Origin: Bilabrum cf. latius
Lineage: Eukaryota; Bigyra: Bicosoecida; Bigyra; Bicosoecida
NCBI GenBank assembly: GCA_965178125.1
Contig: OZ237735.1
Location: 558,001-622,000, forward strand
DNA: 64,000 nucleotides
Direction: 5' to 3'
In this document: piece by piece, positions 10,815 to 21,100 of the stretch
Layout of the letters: each line of letters opens with the position of its first letter
Numbering within the stretch: position 1 is the stretch's first letter
The notes under the pieces: model-generated
Database searches by the model: none
What the model was told of the DNA's origin: nothing
Seen by the model: only the letters and a program-made list of their open reading frames with translations
Position numbers and translations under genes: made by a program

Positions 10815-13155
10815 TCAAGACAGCTGCTTGTGAACCATGGAAGTATACCTACCGCCTTTTTCAAGGAGCTCATCGTGCTTGCCTTCTTCCACGGCCTTGC
10901 CGCCTGCCAGCACCACGATGCGGTCTGCGTGCCGGACGCTGCTGAGCCGGTGAGCGATGATGACAGTGGTCGTGTTTCGCATAGCTCGACGCAGCGCGGC
11001 CCGTACCATTGCCGCGTTGTGCGCGTCCTGCGCCGCTGCGGGCTCATCCAGCAAGAGCAGCCGCGGCTTGCGCAGGATGGCGCGTGCGATCGCAAGCCGC
11101 TGTCGCTGCCCCCCACTCAGCAGTGCACCCCTTTCCCCGAGCTCCGTATCGAGCCCCTGCGGCAACCGAAACGCAAAGTCACAGCAGGCGTCCCGTGCAG
11201 CCTGCTCGATCTCTTCGTCCGAGGCACCCGGGCGCCCGTACCGGATGTTGTCTCGCACGGTGCCCGACCACAGGACGGGCTCCTGCGGTACCACCGCGAT
11301 TTGCCTGCGAACCCAGGTGGCGTCAGCCTCCCGGAGGTCTCTGCCATCCACGGTGACTCGACCGCTTTCCGTGGCGTAGAAGCGCTGGAGCAGCGCTGTG
11401 ATGGTAGACTTGCCAGCCCCGCTCTCGCCCACCAGAGCCACCACCTCACCCGCACCGATTTTCAGATTCAAGCCGTCCAGGACCGTCTGGCCCGGGCGAC
11501 TAGGATACGAGAATCGCACTTCGTGGAGCTCCAGCTCGCCCCTCATGCACCAGTTGTCCGAGCCAGCGGGCGGCTCGTCCTTTGGCAATCCGCTCCATTG
11601 CACGGATCTGCCGCCAGGTGAGAGCCCGTCCCATCTGAGCCCCCCCGGCCGATTCGCAACGGGCTCCAGGTCGAGCTGGTCGAGCACTCTTGACACAGTC
11701 CCGCCGGCCCTGCTGAGCTTCGCAGCCAGTGCAGACCCGCTCATAAGACTACGCTACAGGCCGACGGCTTGCGCCACGAATGCAGCCAAGTCACCCTGCG
11801 TCAGCTGCCCCGCCTGCACCAGCTAGCTGCCACCCCACAGCACGCCGCCAATCACGCCGCTCATGCCCAGCGACAGGCACGCGTGGAAAACCCCGGCGTA
11901 GGTACCCAGCCCAACGGCGAGCCTCCCGGCCTCGTCGTGCTTACCCTCGAACTTGGCAAGGGCAGCCTCCTCGCCCGTGTAGCTCTTCACCAGCCGTACG
12001 TTTGCAAGCGACTCGGCGGCCACGGCTGATGCGGCTGCGCTCGCATCCGAGTACTCTCTAGAGCAGCTCCGCAGGAAATAAAAAAAGGCGTTGCCTGCCA
12101 CCACAGCGGGAAGCGACACCGCCACCATGCCCCCAGTGAGAGCAGGCGAGATCAGGAGCAGAGACGCGAGGCCACCAACGAGGGCAGATGCAGTGCCCAC
12201 ACCACCACCAACCACTTCCCGCACGGACCTGCGAACCTCTCGCACGTCTGCATCGAGCATTTGGAGAAGATCACCGGCTTTGGATGCGTCGTGGTACGAC
12301 ACGTCCTGCCGCATCAGGGAGTCGAATAGCGCCGCGCGCATGCGGCCGCATACCCTCTCTGCGCCGATAGATGCCAGCAAGCTCGCACCCAGGCGAAGGG
12401 CAAACTGCGCAGCCAGCACGATCGCGATGGTTGCGATGCCGTGCTGGGAGGAGGAGGACGAGCGCCCATGCGAGCTGGAGCCCGTGAGCCAGCCGAGCCA
12501 TGACCCGCGCCCGGGGGCCCCACTGGCAGCCCCTCCTCCTGCTTTGCTGCCGCTGCCGGACACAGGTCCGGACATTTTGCTTGCAAGTGCTCCCAAGAGA
12601 TTCGGCGCCGCAACTCCCAATAGCGTCGATACTGCCTGCAGGGCAGCAGCACCGGCGAGAATCCAGACGTCCTCCCGGACGAACGTCCATAGCTTCTGCA
12701 GGAAGCGAGCAGCCCTCGACCGTAGGCGCTTGTGCATCTGTGGGCGGCTCTGAGGGGCTCCAGCTAGCGGGCTGAGGTTCGCGTGAGGCTGGGACGGGCG
12801 TCTGCCACTACCGGCAAGTTCGGGCTGCTCGGGTCTTGCTGGTCGGGTTGAAGATGTATGCATGTCGGCTGTCCGTGAGCCCCGCTTGTCATCGTCTGCG
12901 GATTCATCAATCGCGATCAGTGCTGCCGCCGCCAGTACGACTGCTGATGCATGCATGCTTGCGTCATGAGTTGCCTACCCCTTCAATCTCGCTGTGAAGA
13001 GGCTTGGCACAGCTCGCGGCGACAGTCGGAACAGCTCAAACAGGGATCGAGAATGCCATCCTTGACTGCTGGTGCCCTTCTTGCTTCCTAATTCGATGTA
13101 TTTTCGCCTGCCGCTGAGTCGCAGCGTACATACCTTGTGCGTTGCTTCGGGGCAT
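10815..13155 (-). CDS. ABC half-transporter (ABCB type), UAG-containing
   Basis: Membrane ATP-binding cassette exporter with one transmembrane domain and one nucleotide-binding domain, as in ABCB half-transporters that work as dimers. The main exon is 12991-10815. A possible 5' exon 13155-13134 joins through an intron at 12992-13133 (GTATGT...TTCACAG) in frame; the minimum start is the ATG at 12956. UAG at 12975, 11823 and 11754 falls inside the conserved stretch GGVLWGGS-x-LVQAGQLTQGDL and in AVGL-x-RSL, so the reading needs UAG as sense. The ATPase part has Walker A GESGAGKST, signature LSGGQRQRLAIARA, Walker B LLLLDEP and the switch His in IIAHRLSS. After Walker B the usual ATSALD is AAAQD, an unusual D-loop. 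Organelle and substrate are unknown. The end is TGA. Confidence 0.85.
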
Positions 13156-13472
13156 CGGATGGAACTCGATTCCAGGGTTGAATACCCTGCCCGAATGCGA
13201 AATTCTTCGAGAGTTTGGATCAAACCTGCAACTTTTCTTTGCATACTTTCTGGCAATAATTGCCAAGCTTCGTCTGGAGCGTACGAAAAGCTTCGTGATG
13301 CGGAGTGCAGTCGAGCATTTGAAACAGCCTAGAGCATTGGAAAAACGGCCACACCAGCATGGTTCCTTGCACCTGCCCTCCCACGCATCTAGGGTAAGGC
13401 ATTTAGTGCTCGAGTGACCCGCTGCATCGGCCCAATGCAAATAGCTCAACAATTTTGTGCTGTATTGATACG

Positions 13473-15116
13473 ATGTTCGTCACGCGGCGCACCATCGCCT
13501 GCATGCGTTTTAACGGCACCATTTACGCTATGATTGCCGAATACCTTGCGTTGTTACTTTTAGCATTTAGTGTTGATGCTCTTGTTCCGGCAGCTAGCCG
13601 CATGCATTCCCCAAAAGCCTACATTCTGGCTGCAAGAGTTGATCTGGACTTTTCTGACGACCGCAACGGACTCTCTGCTGCTGGTTTGCGGTTCGGGATA
13701 GAATCCCAGTTTTGCATGTTAGCTGTAGATGGTGCTGCTGGTAGATTGCGAGCAGATTTTTATCGTGTCGAAGTCGACGGCAGCATCGGCAGCTTGCAAT
13801 GGCAGGCAGTTGCCAGCACCAAAGCCGGGGCTGTTCAGCGCCTGATGCGAACGCAGACGAAGCGCGGCGTAACAGCCCCTGTATCGTGCACATTGAGTCC
13901 AATGTCGCCGTGGGAGTCTGCCCTATTGAGAGCTGCAATGCTTTCAGGGAGATCTGACACGGAAGCAATCAAGATAGCCAGTGCTACTGCCGGCAGCCAC
14001 TGCTTTGGTGTTCAGGGCACCAGCACAACCGGTCGTGGGCGCGTAGTTGACACACTCGACGCGAACACTTCGGTTCTAGTAGAAGATTCGCACCCGAGCG
14101 GTAGCTGCGTGAGGCTGGGCACCTTGGCCCTGCGGCTTGTGCTTCCAACCGATCTAGATGCGGCAAAGCAGCGCGGAAGCGACAACCCTGGTTCGTTTTA
14201 TAGGTCATGGATGTACCCTCCATCGAACACTGGGCTTGATACAAGGCTTCGCGACCGCATGGAGCTGCCAGGTTCTTCGATGCCTGACTACCCCATCTTG
14301 GCCACTTGGCACTCCGTCGGAGCTGTGCCTCCAGCGATGCCCGTGACATCGGCGAACGGCACTGAAACCCGCATTGCTGCTAGCGAGCCGGACCGCCGAC
14401 TCCCTCATCCGGACCACGTGGACGGTTAGTACGCCGGGCCTTGTTTGCGGTGGCTGCACCAAACCGGTCCAGCGGCCTGGTCAAGATCACCTCCTTCTGC
14501 GGGGCAAGGAAGCAGCCAAGGGAATGAAGCTGCTGGTGTGCACCCAGCAGGAGACATTGCATCGAGTACGAGTGGCAGTGACAGTGCGGGGCAGCACGAG
14601 GCCGAGCCCGTGATGCTGCCCGTGTGGCCCGACTCGAGCACCCTGCCTAGCCCGGGCACGCCTCCAGCTTCAGGCGGTGAGGCGATTCGGCCTGATAACC
14701 GCACGGACCACTTGCAGCAACAGCAGTGCTTGGGGGCTGCCGTTGTGAGCCAGGACGGACGCACGAACGTGACAGTTTTAGACATGCAGGTGCTGCCTGA
14801 GGGTGCGTGGCAGGAGCTGCACGAGGGGTGGCATGTGGCGACTAAACCGACTCCAGGTGGCGGGGAGTGGCATGTGGCGACTAAACCGACTCCAGGTGAC
14901 GGGGATTCGAGCGGTGCAGTGAGCGGAGGCGCTGCCGGTGTCGACGGAGAAATCCCCATGGGGACTTACGACCCGTGCGAATCTGCTGAAGGTGCGGATG
15001 CCTGGCCCCACTGGCGCAAGAGGGTGTGCGCGGGGTTCGGCTGGAGGGAGCTTGTTCAACCGGGGGCATGGGACCTGGGCCGAAGCAACGGGGTGCACTG
15101 CGAGCCAGTGGGTTGA
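13473..15116 (+). CDS. secreted or membrane-anchored unknown protein, UAG-containing
   Basis: Open from an ATG at 13473 to a TGA at 15114, with one UAG at 14427 between two recognisably continuous coding parts. The N-terminus has a hydrophobic run (YLALLLLAFSVDALVPAAS) typical of a signal peptide or anchor. The body has no domain I recognise; it contains spaced Cys residues and ends with Trp- and Cys-containing sequence (WPHWRKRVCAGFGWRELV). A 14-residue unit beginning WHVATKPTPGG occurs twice in tandem near the C-terminus. It is divergent from the ABC transporter gene; the gap between them is about 320 bp. Confidence 0.6.
14829..14912 (+). repeat. in-frame tandem duplication of a 42-bp unit
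   Basis: Two adjacent copies of a 42-base unit (14829-14870 and 14871-14912), each coding for TGG CAT GTG GCG ACT and onward, differ at only two bases. They add one extra WHVATKPTPG(G/D) unit to the secreted protein. The near-identity points to a recent duplication. Confidence 0.8.
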
Positions 15117-15166
15117 GTGTGGCTGTGATCGATGGATTTGTTGCATGAACGAATATAGCTTCGATA

Positions 15167-16650
15167 TTACAGTGCACAGCGATTTTGTACGAGTGTACGA
15201 GTGTACGAATGAAGCTGCCAAGGTGCATTCCAGACAGTCGCCAGGTCTCGGAGGAGCGCATCGCCTACTACCACCAACTCCCTGCATCCACCCAGATGCA
15301 CCCAGATACGTGCCCAACGCAGGCAGACGGTCGCGATTGGACTCACCACGCCGACCGCAGGCGGTCCGAGCCGCTCCCACCAGCGAGCCGGTCGCCCGCC
15401 GTGCCCTCCCCGACGACCTCGGACGCTCCGAACGCCTCGGCGGCGAGTTGCTCGGGAGCCAGGGGCTTGCCGTCATCTCCCAGCACGGTGCACGAGTCGA
15501 GGGCCCGGAGTGCTCTCCTGGGTATGCCTTGGGTCACCTTGCCCGACCCTCCCGCCTCCTCCCACTTGCCCTGCAGGGACACGATTGCCTGCACGATGCC
15601 CTCGTAGTGCTTGGCTTTCTCCAGGTACGGCCCGCGCGCCACCCGGCTCATCCGGCCGGGGGCGGCGTCGAGTCGCCTCACCTCGGACTCGAACTTGTCG
15701 CGCAGCCTGCCTGCATCGGTCACGGAGAACTCTCCGCCCGTCCGCGCGAGGAGCCTGTACTCGTCCAAAGAGAGGGTCAGAGAAGCGAGGGTCCGCTCCG
15801 CTGCAGCCTCCGCTGCCACCTGCCTCAGGTCGATGCCCTTGCCGTCCGAGCCCGGCTTGATGCCAGCGGCTGCCCTGAGGCTCTCGGGCGTGTCCTTTAG
15901 GCTAAAGGTGCTCCTGACCGAGGTCCGAGTCTTGGACCTGGGGTCGTGGACGCTGTTGGGCTGCGTCCAGTAGGCGGTCTCGCCCACTTTGGTGGCCAGG
16001 GGGCCGTGGAAGATACCGCTGTTGAGGCCCGGGCCGCGCGGCCGCTTCGTGCTAGAGTTCACCAAATCACTGCCGTCTTTCGAGTTCTCGATCTTCGAGG
16101 ACAGTCGACCAAGGTTCCGCTCGAACTTTGCGTCGGTCTAAGTCAAGATAGGATCGGGTTTATGCGTGCTAACGCTACCAGTGGTTGTCTGCGCGAGTAG
16201 TTCGGGTCGAAGATGTGATTCAGTGGATGCGCGACGCGACGTACTCTGGCGATTTGTCCATGCGACGATACTCACGTCAGTTGGCGGGGTATCTGTCACA
16301 TGGTGCATCCAAACGTGCCATTCAGCCGGCATAGATGTGGGCTCGATGTCGTAAAATGGCACCCAGCCATTGAACACTACCCACCGATGCTGGCCTGCGG
16401 TACAGCTTGCTCGCATGGGAAATCATAAAGCCAGTGTGTGCCCTATCTTGCTGTAAGAGAAGGAAATCTAAATAAAAGTACAGTCCTTACCGAAAGGGTA
16501 CTCTTCCCTGTTCTCATAGTACTTGTTGCCAATGCGGTCCACGCCTACCAGGGTGCCATGCTTCACAGAGCGCATCTGCCAGAAAATTCTTGCTGTCTCC
16601 TTCAAGCCATAGTCTCGCAAGGCCCTAGGAATATTCAAGTATGTTGACAT
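15167..16650 (-). CDS. NDUFA12: NDUFA12 (complex I B17.2 subunit) with a long C-terminal extension
   Basis: Accessory subunit of respiratory complex I. Exon 1 (16650-16491) encodes MSTYLNIPRALRDYG, then KHGTLVGVDRIGNKYYEN, matching the family pattern GTLVGxDxxGNKYYE. Exon 2 (16394-16276) continues in phase with FGQHRWVVFNGW and PAEWHVWMHHVTDTPP, the B17.2 core; intron 1 is 16395-16490. Next is a possible intron 16275-16138 (GTGAGT...CTTAG). It is 138 bp, a multiple of three, and its only stop is UAG, so retention is also possible. Exon 3 (16137-15347) adds about 260 residues that are not typical of NDUFA12. A last exon to a TAA at 15167 (intron 15282-15346) is tentative. The first two exons are secure; the extension could partly belong to another gene. 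Confidence 0.75.
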
Positions 16651-17053
16651 CGTTGAGCAAAGTGGTGCACGATGGCAATACAAGCTGTCGCCGAGACCGC
16701 ACCAAGACAGAAATATGATTTAATAGGAATGTTGCGTTCTGAATTGTCCAAACGAAGCGCTTGCCCCTTTAATTGCCAGTGTTGCCATGGATAGTTGCAA
16801 TGGCACAAATCCAACAGGCCAACGGCTTCAAGAAGACGATCTGAGATCACTGATCGGAAGGTGGGGGTAGAGAGTATCATTTTACTTGAGCTTTCCGCTC
16901 TGCATTTTACGTTCTTGCGCTTTTCTGCATCTCTTTCGCTTTTCTGCAGGCCATTGGTGCCATTTTTTACATCGGATAGTGAAGTTAACTCATAGCTTTA
17001 GGTGGATTAGCGAACGTGAGTCAGGTTCCGTGGTGGCACCCTGCTGCGTATGA
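16651..17053. other. divergent intergenic region
   Basis: 403 bp between the NDUFA12 gene (minus) and the PNRC-motif gene (plus), so it should hold both promoters. It is less GC-rich than the flanking genes. I see no RNA gene, no clear TATA box and no repeat. Confidence 0.4.
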
Positions 17054-18067
17054 ATGCTGCTCACCACCAAAGTGTTTTGTAGTCTTGCCCGGCCTCACAG
17101 TGATTCCAGAGACGCATACGACGATGTAGAAGTCAGTGTCAGGAAATTTAATTCAGATGGTTACTTTGAAGACCCTCAAACAGTCCGTAGAGGACAGGGA
17201 GCTCCGGTGCGTGCTACCGAAGCGTCTCCGGAGCAGCACCACCGCACACGATCACGGGCGTCTCCGTCGACCACGCCAAGCGCTGGCAAGTCTGTGAGTC
17301 TCGATACCCTTTTCGGCCTGGGAGGTTCAGACTCGCGAGGCACTGGCCCTTCGCAATCTGTTGGTGGGCCATAGTCGAGCTCGAAAGCTGCCAAGAAAGG
17401 CAAGAAGAAGAAAAAGGGAGGCGGTACTGGCGGCGAGTTGTCAAGCGGGAGCACATAGGACCGTGCGCAGGATGGAAAGCGCGGCAAAGGCAAGGGAAAA
17501 GGCAAGACCAAAGGCAAGGGCAAGGCCAAGCGAGGCGACCCTCACTCGACACCCCCAAAGACTGCTCGCACTAGGTCGGCTCAGGACAGGCAGTTCACTG
17601 GGTCGAAGGCATTTGCAGAGAGCGAGTGGTTTGCATCGTCACCGGACCCATCCGAGTTGCCCCCTCCCCAGTTCACTGGCCCCCACGTTCGATCAGTCTC
17701 GAGGATGCTCTCATCAGCAGCAGCAGCAGCCGGTGGACGTGGGCGAGGGGTGCCGGCAGGTGATGAGGTGCATGGCAGGAGGGCCACTGCAGGGACCGTT
17801 GGCTAGAAGACGAATGCTACTACTGCTGCTGCGGACGGAAGGGCGGGTGATGGGTCCGGGCCTGCGGCAGGGCAGGTGCAGCACCACCAAGTTGGCTCTA
17901 CGGAGGAAGACGAAGAGCAGGAGGACTTTGATGACGATCGTGATGGTGGCGGCAAACATGGGGAGATAGCGCACAGTGGCATGGCAAGGCAGTCGACTGG
18001 GGGCAGTGCGGACTCTGGTGTGGTTGTCATCCACGGCCTGCAAGAGGCTTAGCCGCTGTAGCTGTGA
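17054..18067 (+). CDS. disordered protein with PNRC-like motif, UAG-containing
   Basis: About 337 codons from an ATG at 17054 to a TGA at 18065, open only if UAG is sense (17372, 17456, 17804, 18050, 18059). A Lys/Gly-rich basic stretch (KKGKKKKKGGGTGG and GKGKGKGKTKGKGKAKRG) is followed by FTGSKAFAESEWF and SPDPSELPPPQF. This is the spacing and chemistry of the PNRC motif (AGxKF...SPxPSxLPxPxF), a short linear motif that in other eukaryotes contacts decapping factors. An acidic EEDEEQEDFDDDRDGG segment follows. Most of the protein should be disordered. The PNRC assignment rests on one motif and is tentative. It faces the end of the giant gene; 132 bp separate the two stops. Confidence 0.55.
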
Positions 18068-18199
18068 AACCGAGGACGCCAGCATCGATGAAGCTATGAG
18101 GCCAAGCGCTCCCAAGCGACTGTTCATCATTTTGAAACCACTTGGGTGGGTTTAATAGCAGACTTCAAAAATTTGGCGCTGCACTGCAATAATCACCAT

Positions 18200-21100
18200 T
18201 CAGCTGTCGCCTCCATCCCGATCTTCCTGCGCGACAGCGGCAGGGCAATCGCGAACATCGCTGGCGGCCGATGCGTTGGTCTCTGAAGCGTTGGCAAGCA
18301 GCGTCGACGCTCGCTGCCTCTCTCGCAGCTTTGGTCCTAGCGGTTCTAGCAACGACCGAGACCGGGGCTATGCAACGCGTTTCTTCTGTGACCTTTTCGA
18401 CTTTCGTACCTTATTTCCGACTTCTAGTCTTGGCTCCTCCGCATCGGATGGGGGGGCGTGCTCTGACTTGGACTCTGCGGCGCCCCTGGCTGACTCCAGC
18501 GACTGACCCCATGCCTACCGCCTAACGACTGGAGGGGGGATCTTGTGCCGGCCACCCCCCTTTGTGGCTGCTGGCCCGTCTGCGCGACGTGATGCTGCCT
18601 TTCTCGAGCGCCCATCGTCTGGCAGCCCTCGTCCCATCTGGCGAGCTCGGCTCGATCGCTGCGATCCTGCGCCATTCCTGATTTCGAGTGGTATTCTTGG
18701 TAGCACAGCAGTCGAATTGGACAGCCTAGAGCGCGGAACAGGCCCCGAAGCAGCGGTGCCTTGACCGCCATAGCGAGGCAGGACGGGCATGGACCCTCCC
18801 CGTGACTGGCTTGCGAGCGTCTTCCCAACGGGACCATCTCTTCGCCGCCCAAGAGGGAGCACAATACCCTGCGTGATTGCGGCAGACGATGCTGTTTGCT
18901 GCCCTGAGCTTGCCTCGCGGCGCGGTCGCGCATCGGAAGCGCCTTCAGCGGCTCGCTTGGCGGCTCGCTCAGCCTCCTCAGCGATTGCTCGCTCCACCGC
19001 TGTCGAGCTCAAAAGCGTGTGCAGTCGCTGTGGATCCCGCCGAGCTGCCGATGGTGTTCGAGTCTTTCTCCGTCGTGTGGAAGCGGCACTCTGCGGCCGG
19101 GCCCTTCTGCGTCCTGATCCTGGCCTTCTGCGAGTACTTGCATCGCCACGAGCCGTGGAGGGTCCCTGCCGCGATGTATCCAGACCCAAGCCACGATGAC
19201 TTCCGGGAGACCCAGTGACGTCCCTTTGCGACCTGATGGGCTCGAAGCTTTCCACGGCTGGTGGTAGCGCAGGGCTACTTGGCATGTTGCTTGTCGGATG
19301 CATGCCTCGGATGGGGCCTCGGTGAGACCCGCCAGCCGGGACGACAAAGTCTGTGCGCTATTGCTATCGCTAAGCTGCACGCCTCTGCTACTTCAACAAA
19401 TCGAGGTCCCGATAATCCACACCGCTGTCCTTGACCTGCGCAGGCAGAGCTACGCGTTTTGTCCCCCGGCCGTCGTGCCGGCCAGCCGGTTCCAAGTGCG
19501 CCGAGGCGAAGTTGAGCTCGTGCTCCCCCGCCATGATGGAACTGATGGCGGAGCCCCGACGAGGAGCTGAAAGTCGCTGCGCCCCACTCGATGATGCACC
19601 ATCCTCACGTGAAGTTGCAATCTCATGTTGGTGCTGCAAGCTGGATGGCACCACATCGATGTCATCAGCTGCAGCTCCGAACGGCTTCCTTGACACGGCT
19701 CTCGCCTCATCTCCGCTACCCACACCCGCGGAGATCGTTCGGTGCGGCAAGGGACTCAGCACACTCCTCTCGGGCTGCATTGGGGATGACTTGAGCTGAC
19801 GTGGTGGAGTAGAAGTAACCTGAGCAGCACCGGCTTGCGAATGCATGCTTGCTCTGCGCTATTTTGTCGCTTGCCTGCGCTTCCTCCTGCGGTCGCGCGC
19901 TCGCTTCACGTGCTGCATGTCCTGCCAGAGCTGCTCGCAGCTATACCTGTCGATGATGAACACCTTTGTGACTCGCTTGCGCCTCGAGTCCCAGCCGTCC
20001 ATCAACCCAGCCAGCGGAAAGCCCGGCTAGGAAAAAGCAGCAAACGTGGCATGACCCATTGCGACCCAGTCTGCCTCAGACACCTGCCCCTGTGCGTTGC
20101 GCTCGTAGGCTGCGATAAATGATCGAAGCTCATCCGACTGCAGCATCCACGTTGCGATGTACCGGCGCACCACGTCCCATGCTGCGAGGTGCTTCATGTT
20201 CAGCAGTCGCTTGTCATCAACGGAAAGGGCCCCCGGCCCCACATGGAACCCGAGGTCTGCCTACCGCTCGTCCTGGGGCGCAACCCGGCGCTCCCGCTCG
20301 TACAGCATCGCCTCTTGCACGAGCTTCGATCGTAGCTCAGCGGTATCTACCCAACCCGTGCCGTCGGGGTCCACCGACCGAAACACCTGCCGCAGCATCA
20401 ATGTTCTCCTCCGCATCCTTCGGTCCGAGTCGGGCACCGTGCCCTGAGGGGGTCGGTAGAGATGGTCTTCTGGGATCAGGCCGGCGTAGCGCCCGTTCAG
20501 TGCGAGCAGCGTGCCCTCGCTTGGGCCAGCTACATCGTGCCCGGCGTCGTCTTGTGCAGTACCGGTGAGCTTGAGCCCTTTCTTAAGGTCTGCTTTGGTG
20601 GCTATACGCTCGAGGCCTCTCATAATGGTCGCATGTGGCCTGGTATGCTCGTCATTGTGGTGCGCGTGCTTGCCCTTCTTCGGTGATTTGCCTTTCTTGG
20701 AGTCCGGCAGGCTGCCCAAATCAGGCAAGTCGCTCAGATTGATGACATTCCCGCGGGTACCGTTGCCAGCCTGTCGCTACGGAGATGTGGACTACTAGTG
20801 AGGACTGGCTCCTAGCGCACGAGCCATTGCAGCCGCATCCTTGGCTAGAGTGGAGGTGATACCCTCTTGCTCGGATAATCCCTCCATCTCTGTCCCATTG
20901 AGCTCGCCGTCCGAGTCTACGTCGGACCCGCCGGAGAGGTCGCTGATGACAGTTGCCACAGTCTCGAGGGAATTGCGTCGGCCCTTCCCTTTTCCCGTGC
21001 TTGTACCAACAGAGGACTGCTTTCCATCACTGCGCTTTCTTGCTCTCTTGACAAGTCTTGCAATCTTTGTCGCCCCGTGGAAGTGCAACGACCCCGTGCG

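Noticed and set aside
16138-16275. WTN motif in the NDUFA12 gene as part of the conserved C-terminus
   Set aside because: The stretch is bounded by good splice sites and the following residues do not align with NDUFA12; kept only as a possible retained intron.
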